Part shown: positions 23,735 through 35,670 of the stretch, piece after piece | Layout of the letters: every line of letters starts with the position of its first letter | Numbering within the stretch: position 1 is the stretch's first letter | Source of the DNA: Fragum whitleyi | Taxonomy: Eukaryota > Mollusca > Bivalvia > Cardiida > Cardiidae | Length of the DNA: 64,000 nt | Reading direction: 5' to 3' | Assembly (NCBI GenBank): GCA_948146395.1 | Contig: OX411548.1 | Location: 60,097,020-60,161,019 of the forward strand | Notes under the pieces: model-generated | Told to the model about the DNA's origin: nothing | The model's database searches: none | The model's input: only the letters and a program-made list of their open reading frames with translations | Position numbers and translations under genes: made by a program

Positions 23735-23962
23735 TTAACCCTTTCCTGTTTTACACAATTTTTGGACCTGTCCAAAATCAAAGGTTTTGCAGACGAAACT
23801 TAAAGTAGATTTGATTTGAGAAATAACCATTCTGTGGGGTAGAAAATAGTGTGAAAAAAGAAGAAATTGCTTGTTAGAAGCAATTTCTTCTTTTTTCACA
23901 ATGTTTTCTCAATCATAAAATCACAGGCACGTAAAAGTAGGGATTTAACAGCAAAGTGTTAA
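23735..23962 (-). mobile_element. piggyBac-like TTAA MITE, copy 2, inside LINE
   Basis: Inverted relative to the other two copies; 228 bp between TTAA at 23,735-23,738 and 23,959-23,962. Ends are 'ttaaccctttcctgtttta' and the complement of 'acagcaaagtgttaa', one substitution from the consensus. The central hairpin has perfect 22-bp arms around 'gttag'. It interrupts the LINE reading frame a few codons before the 'RSFSNAS' segment, so it is younger than that LINE. Confidence 0.85.
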
Positions 23963-25130
23963 AGGATGCCTTAAACATTTAGCTTATTATATCACGACGA
24001 TAGCAGATCTTAGGTTAATTGAAGATTTTTTAAGAAAAATATATTATTCAAAGACTTATATATAAGTATCACAGTGTGGTTTTTGCACTTATTATAAAAA
24101 CGTAACCATTTTAGTGTATCCTCGTGGTATGGGTTTCGTCAGGTAATAAAGATTTTTCATAAGCTTTTCACTAAAACTTTTATCAATAGAAAAATGTTGT
24201 ATAAATGTTCAAAATTTGACCTTTTTTGATGATTCAAATGTTTCTTATTTTAAATAAGTAAGTTTGACAGGTTTTATCCTGTTTGATTTTTGTAAGGATT
24301 TTTGTTCATGAAAATCACGTGTCATATGTTTTCGTCCTTTTTAAAAAAATATGCTTCTGATAAAGAATGACACCCACAAAAGAAAAACTGTGTAAATGAG
24401 ATAGTTTTGGAATAAGATTCCTAATGTGATTGTCTATCTAAATTTCTCCTGTTTTGACACAAAAATAAGTTTAAACTAGCAATTTGAAAATTGATATTGA
24501 AGTTGGAAATTCTGCTGATCATATGGTACATATGCAAAATCACTTAAATCAGACGGTAATATTTTGTTTATCCTTATATTTTAAAATTATAAATCTTATA
24601 CATGTATATAGATATAGGTATTTATTTCTCACAAGCTTGAGAAGTTAAATATTTCAAAAGTTAAAATATCTCTGCTACAAAAATTTGCTAACCATAGTCT
24701 ACTTAAAGAAATTAAGTTGAAAAATATAGGAAACATGCCATTTTCAAACCTACATTTCAACTCTTAAAACTAGCAGCAATTACATGACAGTCATGTGACA
24801 TTGAAATTTAGAGGTTAAATCCCAAGATGAAATGGTTTGTTTCTATGTGACTATTCAATTTTTTTCCAAATTGGAAGTTTACAAAACTAAAGTGACTGAA
24901 GCAAAATACATGAAAGATGATGTGCCCATTTTCAATTAAGATTTGAGGTATTTGGATTTATCCTGAACACGTTTGGTAACTTGGATTTAATAGCTATGAT
25001 TTCAAACTTAATTTTAACACCTAAAATGATATACCAATCATACACATGTACATAAAGTAAACAAAAATTGAAATAGGTCGAAAACACATGAGGGACGAAA
25101 ACATATACCACTACCATATTAAATGAGAAT
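23963..25130. other. Unassigned AT-rich DNA between LINE pieces
   Basis: Expected LINE coding between the polymerase thumb and C-terminus is not readable. The stretch is very AT-rich and may be an insertion or fully decayed LINE sequence. Confidence 0.4.
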
Positions 25131-25134
25131 TTTG

Positions 25135-25690
25135 AAGATGTTTTATTTAAAGCCCAAAGTAAAATGCGAGTTGTTTTTTTCTGGCGCTTAGTTATTTCTT
25201 ACAATTTTCGTTTAATAGTCCTTCCCCAGATAGGACAACAGTAATTATACACGAACTAAAAAAAGTTTCATTTCAAAAGTAGGGTATACATATATTCATT
25301 TCAGCTAGACGATTTTACAGTTTATTTTCAGACAGTTTTAATCTATATTATCAGCCCATGTTTAGTGTTTGTACATAATCATATCTAAAATCTTTTGTGA
25401 GTCGGCGTTTTCTTTAGGGATGTTGTTGATACGCATATCAAGCCTAGAAGCTGTAATTTTATTTTATTTTTCCCAATAAGCATACACTTGATCTTACTTT
25501 GATTCACGAGAATGTTGTTGTTTGTGCACCAATCGAGAATACAATTTAAACTAAACTGAAGATTTGGTTGCATGTCTAATAAGTCAGTTCCAGAGGTGTA
25601 AAGTGTTGAAACATCAGAATAAAGATCCAAGTTAGAGTTCTTCATATAAAGGCAAAGATCATTATTTTATATAGATAAAGAATAGAAGCG
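25135..25690 (-). pseudogene. Non-LTR reverse transcriptase fragment
   Basis: Minus strand from the fold-back boundary downward. 'LLFFIYI' followed after an indel by 'NDLCLYMKNSNLDLYSD' is the RT palm segment before the catalytic YADD box. The box itself reads YSDV, so two of its four residues are changed. Then comes 'LDWCTNNNILVNQSKIKCML', the next conserved block, a frameshift near 25,450, 'RINNIPKENADSQKILD', and in another frame 'YNYCCPIWG' and 'ITKRQKKTTRILL' near 25,240-25,150. The order fits CR1/jockey-group LINEs. Frameshifts, stops and the lost catalytic residues make it dead. Its upstream end is cut by the 94-bp terminal repeat. Confidence 0.8.
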
Positions 25691-25779
25691 TGTGAAGTTG
25701 GCAGGACATTAGACATTAGACATTAGACATTCGGCCCAATGTCTAAAAGGGGAATTAGACATTCAAAAATGAATGTCTA
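25686..25779 (+). repeat. Left 94-bp terminal inverted repeat
   Basis: Identical to the reverse complement of 39,689-39,782. The first ~25 bp are unique to the ends. The rest already contains AGACATT heptamers and the palindromic 'agacattcaaaaatgaatgtct'-type motif (two halves: AGACATTCA and TGAATGTCT). Confidence 0.95.
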
Positions 25780-28700
25780 AATCCCCAAATTAGACATAAG
25801 ACATTCGATTAGACATTCGATTAAACCCTCTCTCGAATGTCTAAATGCCTCATTTAGACATTAGACATTCGTTTAGACATTCGACCGAATCCTCGTTTGA
25901 ATGTCTAAATGTCTCAATTAGACATTAGACATTCGTTTAGACATTCGACCGAATCGTCGTTTGAATGTCTAAATGTCTCAATTAGACATTAGACATTCGT
26001 TTAGACATTCGACCGAACCCCCTTTTGAATGTCTAAATGCCTGAATTAGACATTAGACATTCGTTAAGACATTCGACCGAATCCTCGTTTGAATGTCTAA
26101 ATGTCTCATTTAGACATTAGACATTCGTTTAGACATTCGACCGAATCGTCGTTTGAATGTCTAAATGTCTCAATTAGACATTAGACATTCGTTTAGACAT
26201 TCGACCGAATCATCGTTTGAATGTCTAAATGTCTCATTTAGACATTAGACATTCGTTTAGACATTCGACCAAATCCCCGTTTGAATGTCTAAATGTCTCA
26301 TTTAAACATTAGACATTCGTTTAGACATTCGACCGAATCCTCGTTTCAATGTCTAAATTTCTCAATTAGACATTAGACATTCGTTTAGACATTCGACCGA
26401 ACCCCCTTTTGAATGTCTAAATGCCTGAATTAGACATTAGACATTCGATTAGACATTCGATTAAACCCTCTCTCGAATGTCTAAATGCCTCATTTAGACA
26501 TTAGACATTCGTTTAGACATTCGACCGAATCCTCGTTTGAATGTGTAAATGTCTCAATTAGACATTAGACATTCGTTTAGACATTCGACCGAACCCCCTT
26601 TTGAATGTCTAAATGCCTGAATTAGACATAAGACATTCGTTTAGACATTCGACCGAATCCTCGTTTGAATGTCTAAATGTCTCATTTAGACATTAGACAT
26701 TCGTTTAGACATTCGACCGAATCCTCGTTTGAATGTCTAAATGTCTCATTTAGACATTAGACATTCGTTTAGACATTCGACCGAATCCTCGTTTGAATGT
26801 CTAAATGTCTCAATTAGACATTAGACATTCGTTAAGACATTCGACCGAACCCCCTTTTGAATGTCTAAATGCCTGAATTAGACATTAGACATTCGATGAG
26901 ACATTCGATTTAACCCTCTCTCGAATGTCTAAATGCGTCATTTAGACATTAGACATTCGTTTAGACATTCGACCGAATCCTCGTTTGAATGTCTAAATGT
27001 CTCAATTAGACATTAGACATTCGATTAGACATTCGACCAAACCCCCTTTTGAATGTCTAAATGCCTGAATTAGACATTAGACATTCGTTTAGACATTCGA
27101 TTAAACCCTCTCTCGAATGTCTAAATCCCTCATTTAGACATTAGACATTCGTTTAGACATTCGACCGAATCCTCGTTTGAATGTCTAAATGTCTCAATTA
27201 GACATTAGACATTCGTTTAGACATTCGACCGAATCCTCGTTTGAATGTCTAAATGTCTCAATTAGACATTAGACATTCGTTAAGACATTCGACCGAACCC
27301 TCTTTCGAATGTCTAAATGCCTGAATTAGACATTAGACATTCGTTTAGACATTCGACCGAATCCTCGTTTGAATGTCTAAATGTCTCATTTAGACATTAG
27401 ACATTCGTTAAGACATTCGACTGAATCCTCGTTTGAATGTCTAAATGTCTCAATTAGACATTAGACATTCGTGTAGACATTCGACCGAACCCCCTTTTGA
27501 ATGTCTAAATTCCTGAATTAGACATTAGACATTCGATTAGACATTCGATAAAACCCTCTTTCGAATGTCTAAATGCCTCATTTAGACATAAGACATTCGT
27601 TTAGACATTCGACCGAATCCTCGTTTGAATGTCTAAATGTCTCAATTAGACCTTTGCTTATTAGACATTCGTTTAGACATTCGACCGAACCCCCTTTTGA
27701 ATGTCTAAATGCCTTAATTAGACATTAGACATTCGTTTAGACATTCGATTAAACCCTCTCTCGAATGTCTAAATGCCTCATTTAGACATTAGACATTCGT
27801 TTAGACATTCGACCGAATCCTCGTTTGAATGTCTAAATGTCTCATTTAGACATTAGACATTCGTTTAGACGTTCGACCGAATCCTCGTTTGAATGTCTAA
27901 ATGTCTCAATTAAACATTAGACATTCGTTTAAACATTCGACCGAACCCTCTTTTGAATGTCTAAATGCCTGAATTAGACATTCGTTTAGACATTCGACCG
28001 AATCCTCGTTTGAATGTCTAAATGTCTCATTTAGACATTAGACATTCGTTTAGACATTCGACCGAATCCTCGTTTGAATGTCTAATGTCTCAATTAGACC
28101 TTTGCTTATTAGACATTCGTTTAGACATTCGACCGAATCCTCGTTTGAATGTCTAAATGTCTCATTTAGACATTAGACATTCGTTTAGACGTTCGACCGA
28201 ATCCTCGTTTGAATGTCTAAATGTCTCAATTAAACATTAGACATTCGTTTAAACATTCGACCGAACCCTCTTTTGAATGTCTAAATGCCTGAATTAGACA
28301 TTCGTTTAGACATTCGACCGAATCCTCGTTTGAATGTCTAAATGTCTCATTTAGACATTAGACATTCGTTTAGACATTCGACCGAATCCTCGTTTGAATG
28401 TCTAAATGTCTCAATTAGACCTTTGCTTATTAGACATTCGTTTAGACATTCGACCGAACCCCCTTTTGAATGTCTAAATGCCTGAATTAGACATTAGACA
28501 TTCGTTTAGACATTCGATTTAACCCTCTCTCGAGTGCCTAAATGCCTCATTTAGACATTAGACATTCGTTTAGACATTCGACCGAACCCCCTTTTGAATG
28601 TCTAAATGCCCGAATTAGACATTAGACATTCGTTTAGACATTCGACCGAATCCTCGTTTGAATGTCTTAATGTCTAATTTAGACATTAGACATTCGTTTA

Positions 28701-30625
28701 GACATTCGACCCAATCCTTGTTTGAATGTCTAAATGTCTCATTTAGACATTAGACATTCGTTTAGACATTCGACCGAATCCTCGTTTGAATGTCTAAATG
28801 TCTCAATTAGACATTAGACATTCGTTTAGACATTCGACCGAACCCCCTTTTGAATGTCTAAATGCCTGAATTAGACATTAGACATTCGTTTAGACATTCG
28901 ACCGAATCCTCGTTTGAATGTCTAAATGTCTCATTTAGACATTAGACATTCGTTTAGACATTCAACCGAATCCTCGTTTGAATGTCTAAATGTCTCAATT
29001 AATCATTAGACATTCGTGTAGACATTCGACTGAACCCCCATTTGAATGTCTAAATGCCTGAATTAGACATTAGACATTCGATTAGACATTCGATTAAACC
29101 CTCTCTCGAATGTCTTAATGCCTAATTTAGACATTAGACATTCGTTTAGACATTCGACCGAATCCTCGTTTGAATGTCTAAATGTCTCAATTAGACATTA
29201 GACATTCGTTAAGACATTTGACCGAACCCCCTTTTGAATGTCTAAATGGCTGAATTAGACATTAGACATTCGATTAAACATTCGATTAAACCATCTTTTG
29301 AATGTCTAAATGCCTCATTTAGACAGTAGACATTCGTTTAGACAATCGACCGAATCCTCGTTTGAATGTCTAAATGTCTCATTTAGACATTAGACATTCG
29401 TTTCAGCATTCGACCGAATCCTCGTTTGAATGTCTAAATGTCTCAATTAGACATTAGACATTCGTTAAGACATTTGACCGAACCCCCTTTTGAATGTCTA
29501 AATGCCTGACTTAGACATTAGACATTCGATTAGACATTCGATCGAAAACATGCTTGAATGTCTAATTGACCAAATAAGACATTAGACATTCGATTAGACA
29601 TTCGATCGATTCCTGTTTTGAATGTCTAAATGCCTAAATTAGACATTAGGCATTCGATTAGACATTCGACTAAACCCTCTCTCGAATGTCTAAATGCCTG
29701 AATTAGACATTAGACATTCGTTTAGACATTCGACCGAACCCCCTTTTGAATGTCTAAATGCCTGAATTAGACATTAGACATTCGATTAGACATTCGATCG
29801 ATCCCTGATTTGAATGTCTAAATGCCTAAATTAGACATTAGGCATTCGATTAGACATTCGACTAAACCCTCTCTCGAATGTCTAAATGCCTGAATTAGAC
29901 ATTAGACATTCATTTAGACATTCGACCGAACCCTTTTTGGAATGTCTCATTGACCGAATTAGACATTAGACATTCGTTTAGACATTCGAACGATCCCTGA
30001 TTTGAATGTCTAAATGCCTGACTTAGACATTAGACATTCGATTAGACATTCGATTGAACCCCCTTTTGAATGTCTAAATTCCCGAATTAGACATTAGACA
30101 TTCGATTAGACATTTGATCGAACACGTGCTTGAATGTCTAAATGACCAAATTAGACATTAGACATTCAATTAGAAATTCGATCGATCCCTGTTTTGAATG
30201 TCTAAATGACTGAATTAGACATTAGACATTCGTTTAGACATTCGACCGAATCCTCGATTGAATGTCTAAAAGTCTCAATTAGACATTAGACATTCGATTA
30301 GACATTCGAACGCACATGTGCTTGAATATCCAAATGGCCAAATTAGACATTAGAGATTCAAGTAGACATTTGATTAGACCCTCTCTCGAATGTCTAAATG
30401 CCTTAATAAGACATTAGACATTCGTTTAGACATTCGATCGAACACGTGCTTGAATGTATAAATGACCAAATTAGACATTAGACATTCGATAAGACATTCG
30501 AACGATCCCTGTTTTGAATGTCTAAATGCCTTATTTAGACATTAGACATTCGTTTAGACATTCGACCGAACCCTTTTTCGAATGTCTAAATACTTCAATT
30601 AGACATTAGACATTCGTTTATGACG
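25780..30625 (+). repeat. Left-arm array of 64-bp units (~76 copies)
   Basis: The period is 64 bp: 'gaccgaatcctcg' at 25,883 is followed by 'gaccgaatcgtcg' at 25,947. Each unit holds three AGACATT and two AATGTCT heptamers, so TTAGACATTC and GAATGTCTAA form a 10-bp stem in every unit. Three main variants alternate: 'gaccgaatcctcgtttg...atgtctc', 'gaccgaacccccttttg...atgcctga' and 'gattaaaccctctctcg...atgcctca'. The last ~1.2 kb (from 29,530) is more diverged, with 'gatcgatccctgttttg' and 'gatcgaacacgtgcttg' variants. The marker 'cctttgcttatt' appears at 27,651, 28,099 and 28,420, showing segmental duplication in multiples of 64 bp (7 and 5 units). Confidence 0.95.
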
Positions 30626-31948
30626 TAACCATTTTTAGCACGTTCAAAGACTATTTGAGGGTGCAGTCATAACAAATCAAATAAAATGGGGAAAACTAAA
30701 TGCATGTTTGTGAAAAAACGAAGAATCGTTTTGACATTTTATTTTCTATATACAGAAATCAATCAAAAACTTTTTGTGGGGTCTGTCAAAAGAATTAAGC
30801 GAATTTTTAGTCGTACATTGTTTGTCTTTTATTAACTTTCGAAGTTAGGGTACTAAACTTTGTTCCCGATTTGTAGAAATTCAGTACGGTAAAAAAAATC
30901 ATCGGGACAATTTTTCAAAAAATAAGTTTAAAACTATTTTTCCGGCCGCAAAAAATTGAAAATTTAACTTTAAATCAATTTCGTGTATCTATCTTTAAAT
31001 ATAACAATGTTCTAATTACACGCTAATGTTCACAATTCATTCAACCTCATTTTGGTATATTCCATTGAATTGAATCACATTAATTACGGTCATAGTATGC
31101 GATTTAGAACGCGTAAGGTCATGTGTAAAAAAACGCATGAAATCGTCAATTCAACGATGCCATGGTAACGTTAATTCTAAATTGAACGTTAGAAAAAATA
31201 CATCGTTAAGATCGCGCTAACACGACGTTTAAATAGATACCAATATATATGCATTCATCTCTATAAACGCTATTGTCCTCTTCCACCTTAATCAGGAGTG
31301 TCAGAGGTTCTGCCAGGCCGTTATTGATAGTGCCGGCTCTCATACTCGTTATTGAGCGAAATCCAATTGAAAGAACACCCTTTTTGGTCAAATTCCATTT
31401 TTTGAATTTACAGGAAATCAGACCAATTCTATGGTCTCCCTAATGGGTCTACATTTAAAGTCTTCTTATCATTATAAAGCTTTATTTTTCTTCTTAAAAT
31501 TTGATAAACTGATAACAATCGACCATTTTTCAACATTCTTATAATCAAATTTCATTTTTTCGTGAAATTATAGTATAAAAAAAAAAGTGTTGTTGCTTAG
31601 CAAACTTTGAGTAGTGGGTTGTATTTTAAAATCATTGCTGAGGCCAGAAAACATCATTTTCGGTTTCAAATAATAGTTGCGTTGTTTCTGCGTTGTTTCT
31701 TTATATCATTAAAACAAAAGCAACAGACTTTGTTTTTAAACCCTTACTACGAGGGATGTTCCGAAAGATTAAGCGGAATGCTTGAAATGAAGGTAAACTT
31801 AGGTTCATTTGTCGAGTTTTAGCAAAGTATTCAAAAAGTAGGCGTAATAAATTACAGCTTAATCAAAGCAATGACGTAATAGGTACAAGCATTCAGACAC
31901 ACAATGATAGGTTAATACCGCCGGAGCAGCGGATGGCCTTTTCCGAAA

Positions 31949-32092
31949 TTTTTATCACCAATACTTTTCTCCTTATTTTTGAATGATCTTGTAGATTTTA
32001 TTTCTCATGGATTTGATGGTCTGTCTGATTTGACAGATGATGTACACTTGCTTTTTGATGATGACGTTGAAAATAATGTTCATGTTAATTAG
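31949..32092 (+). pseudogene. LINE reverse-transcriptase palm fragment
   Basis: An open stretch reads 'LSPILFSLFLNDLVDFISHG', the conserved RT block preceding the catalytic YADD motif in jockey-type LINEs. The frame ends at TAG 32,090-32,092 before any YADD box. The 3' side changes abruptly into a tRNA-like sequence, consistent with interruption. It has the same strand and family style as the piece at 32,930, which would be the downstream thumb region. Confidence 0.75.
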
Positions 32093-32135
32093 TTGTCTTT
32101 ATGATACTAAAAAACATACACTTGTTTATCGCAGT

Positions 32136-32212
32136 TGCGTAGTCGAGTGGATAAGGACCACAGAATATTGAGCAAGCGGACCAAGTTCGATCCTGCATCG
32201 CGACATAAAAGT
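32136..32212 (+). ncRNA. tRNA-like SINE head or tRNA pseudogene
   Basis: A-box-like 'tgcgtagtcgagtggata' and B-box-like 'aagttcgatcc' are spaced as in a tRNA, with possible acceptor complementarity 'tcgca...tgcatcgcga'. Folding is imperfect. It may be a SINE head, because another tRNA-like sequence lies inverted at 32,696. Confidence 0.45.
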
Positions 32213-32695
32213 GATATTTTTTCCAATTTATAATTAAATATCATTCCTTTGAATTATGTTAAATGTTGTGCCGATTTTGAAAAATGCTTCAATTGTCTGC
32301 ACTATTTTTGTATTTTTTAGATTGAAAAGATCTATGCTATATTAACTTTAACGTGGAGATGAATATAAAGCCGAGCTTACAAATACGCTGAAAGTATGAT
32401 TTGACAAATGGACGATTCAATATTTTTAAAGACCGCACTCTTGTAAATTGAATGCAATTGCCAAAACGATTTCAGACCAACGGCAATTGTTTCATTATTC
32501 GATGTTTTATCGCATAGAATTGAAATCGCTTTCTCCGAAATGTAGTATCCCGTATATTTAATCATACATGTATAATACATGTATAGAAATTTATAGGAAA
32601 TGCATAGAATAGAAATTTATCAGCGTGTATTTGCTGGTCTAAAAAATTAATTTTTCTTGAAACAACAATAAAAATCATTGCTGGTGCTGACAGGA

Positions 32696-32775
32696 TAGGA
32701 ACCGGGAGCGTTTAAGTAATAATCAGATAATAGTCTGGCATGCGTATCCACTGAGCCATCGCAGTCATTTACATA
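32696..32775 (-). ncRNA. tRNA-like sequence, minus strand
   Basis: On the minus strand, 'atggctcagtggatacgcat' provides an A-box-like element and 'cggttcctatcc' a degenerate B box. The start 'actgcgatggctcagtggat' is similar to 'gcagttgcgtagtcgagtgg' at 32,136, giving an inverted pair about 560 bp apart. Confidence 0.45.
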
Positions 32776-32929
32776 CGTCACGGATTTTATTTCTATTATA
32801 TCAGATTATTACAGGTAGTTTACATATTCGACAAGTAACCTGCACTACCTTGAGAATATATCGGTACAAAAGTGTCAATGATAGCATTATCGCGCGCAAT
32901 TTATACTTCGATGTAACTTTCACACACAA

Positions 32930-33215
32930 TACTTTTATTGTTAATCATAAAACTCACCTTTTAGAACAAGGTAGAAAAGCTATGTTTAGTGTTCTAAAGA
33001 AATTAAAACGCTTACATTCGAGATGCAGTTGCAAATGTTTGAAAGTATGGTACTACCGATTCTGCTATATGGTGCAGAAGTTTATGGTTATGAAAATTCT
33101 TAAATTATTGAATCATTATTTTTGACGTTTTACAAAAATGACAATGTGCTTTAAAAAAACAACACCAAGTGCTGTTTTCACAGGGTATAACGTGCCACGC
33201 CGACACCAGCAGGTT
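32930..33215 (+). pseudogene. LINE RT thumb-region fragment
   Basis: Starts in frame with 'HLLEQGRKAMFSVLKKLKRL' (about 32,955-33,015) and continues after a frameshift with 'LQMFESMVLPILLYGAEVYG' (about 33,020-33,085), then 'YEN' and a stop. Both are characteristic of the region after YADD in jockey-like LINE polymerases. Traces such as 'TPSAVF' follow near 33,170 before the match fades. A 91-codon ORF covers the first part. With the 31,949 fragment, this shows that a LINE once lay in the element interior. Confidence 0.8.
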
Positions 33216-33597
33216 CGTGGATACCTGATCGATTTTTCCAATTCGGAACTAACGGTGGACAAAGTTTTTGACTTATTTGTAAACAAAAATAATCGTTTTC
33301 ATTTCAATTTTAGTTAGGTTTGTCATTAATTCTTTGTCAAACAACCTGACTATTCTCTTTGTTTGTAATTGGCTAAGAGCATTTATGTATCCTCTACACG
33401 CATACCAAATTTCTCGGCGAAAGATCAACATAAAGCGAAGATATTAGTACTTTTATGGGCCTGGGTAGCGGAAAATATGATAACAAGACACCCCCTGAAT
33501 TTTTAGCGATTGGAAATCGACACCAGAGTTAAAAGAATTTCTTATAACTCGACACCTACCTTAAAATCATCTATATTTCTCCCTAAACGATCGTGTA

Positions 33598-33861
33598 CTA
33601 ACCGTTAACGGAGCATTTTCTGTACATTTCAGCTTGTAAAGGCTCGATGATTAATTTTGGAGCATATTCAAACCAATCCCGTAAATTATAGCACTTATTT
33701 TTACCGTTCTGCCCATAATACATTTGAACAAGTTGTCCAATTCCGTGTGAATATTTGTCTTCATAAATGCGATCTTTAAAACGTTCATAGGACGTTGAAT
33801 CTCGTGAAATCGTATTTCCCTTTCTTTGCCAATATCGGTTTTGTAGCATCTGTTTTGTTAC
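33598..33861 (-). other. Unrecognised 83-codon ORF in fold-back interior
   Basis: An open frame of 87 codons (83 from the first ATG) with an unusually protein-like composition: many Tyr, Trp, Cys, Lys and Arg, and no low complexity. Notable segments are 'RYWQRKGNTISRDSTSYERF' and 'CYNLRDWFEYAPKLI'. I recognise no family. A possible acceptor AG precedes the ATG, but without a pyrimidine tract. It could be an exon of a protein carried by the element or a decayed fragment. It is the best candidate for element-encoded coding sequence in the interior. Confidence 0.3.
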
Positions 33862-34234
33862 TGATCATGTATATTCATTTGTGTCTAAAAAGGCGTCTGA
33901 ATGACGAAGAGTTGTTTGCTACTCCGCGATACGTATGAAGCGACCACGGGCGATTGAGTTACGTTAGATCTTTAATTTATAATAATGATACGGATAAACA
34001 AGGATAAATACGACACACAGCTATTAATAAATACTTACATTAACCGATATGATTCCATACACATATCGTCATTCTTTCTACAGCCTAAGTATATCAATAC
34101 ACATTACAGGAACTCACATTTGAAATTTGTCATAAAAAACGATTACAGACTCATCACTCAAGAACATAGTTATTCAGACTTTTTCTGTAAGTAAGCACAT
34201 GTATACTGGAAAGATCACAAAAGTATTGTTTAAT

Positions 34235-34425
34235 TGAGATCGAAACGATGGTTGATTATCGAAGACTTATGTGGGATAGCAGCTGATGACTGGGAAAGGA
34301 TGAAATGATAGTAATGGTGTGGGAAACATCATGAGTCGATATTTAGGTGTTCCAGTCGCCGCGATATAACTTCAAGATTTTTAAAAGTAGCGGTAAACCC
34401 CAAACATACAAACACACAAAAACGA
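34235..34425 (+). mobile_element. SINE, 5'-truncated, inside fold-back interior
   Basis: Body blocks 'ttgattatcgaagacttatg', 'tgggatagcagctg' and 'gggaaaggatgaaatgatag' lead into the 3' domain 'ccgccgcgatataactt'. More diverged than the copies at 57 and 60 kb. The tRNA-like head is missing. Confidence 0.75.
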
Positions 34426-35469
34426 GGATGGAAAGTGATAATCGTGCTGTTTGAATTCAAAGAAGTATAATAACAACGTCATACAATGAGATGAATATCT
34501 ATGTATATGGATTTCACACTATAAAGCGAAACATTATTCTTTTTTCTCCAATGGATAATATAAGACGATAAGTGAATGCTTTAGAATTGATTGGTTTGGA
34601 TAATCTCTTTCGCGCATGATACCATGGTATGGGATATCACCAACGGTATGATGGTACCAGATTAAATGTCTCATACCACTTGATCTTCAAAAATGGATTC
34701 TAATTGGTAAGCGCACTGGTTTGTGGTGAAATTACCTAATGATAGTCACCCTAGAAATCTTGTTAACACACTGGAAAGCGTCAAAAATCTGTTTCTCATT
34801 CGATTTTAGCTTATTTTTTCAAAAAATAAGATTAAACTTACAAACACAATATTTATTACGAATATTCAAGTCATTACAATAAATGGAATAAATTTTAAAA
34901 TATAAGCCGAAAGAAGGCGAACGAGGTATAGTTGCTATGACCCAAAGGGCCATTTGAGAGAAATATACTGTTCCGCACTTTACCAAAAACCTGACAAAGA
35001 CTGTATTTTTTTATACCCATCCATATTTTCTAGCTCAGTTAGTAACGTGTAGCCCTGTCGCGCACAACTTTCATATAACCATTACCATCTGACACGCATC
35101 ATTTTTCTCTCACCAATAAATGAACGACAATAATCGAAAAGCTATTGAAAATGCTAGGTGAATTCATTGCATAACAGAAAAAAAACATATCATACATATG
35201 CGTAGGCTAATTTAAGTTTGAAGAATGTAGGAAAGGAGTTAACGGCATAAAAATTATTTTGTATTTAGAAGAATTATTATTTCGTTTCCATAGAAATAGC
35301 GAAGTCCATTAAAGTCTTGTTTTTTCATTGAAAAAAGAAATCATAACATGTTCGAAAGAGTGTCACCCAAGGGTTTTGCATCACCCTTATAATTTCAATT
35401 ATTTTAGTGAAATTGTGCTTTTGTCTAGCTATATTAATTTTGAATGCAGTTGTTGGTCCAATCTCTTTA

Positions 35470-35670
35470 GTGGTTTTGTAGCGTTTCTGAATGTTGTGTG
35501 TGAGTGTTGGGAATGAATGATTGGAGATGTGAGCGAGTGATTTTGAGTGGTTTAGCTCGCGCTTGGTGTCAATTTCACAAAGTAATTAACTGCATTTATT
35601 AATTAAAGAAGAATTAAAGAGAACTATGTCACGCGACTTTTGCTGTATTTACGCGAAAAGGGACAATGAA
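35470..35670 (+). repeat. Dispersed repeat X, partial copy
   Basis: 'gaatgaatgattggagatgt', 'ggtgtcaatttcacaaagta', 'attaactgca' and 'gcgaaaagggac' match, with divergence, the right half of the copy at 44,380-44,845. Confidence 0.55.
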
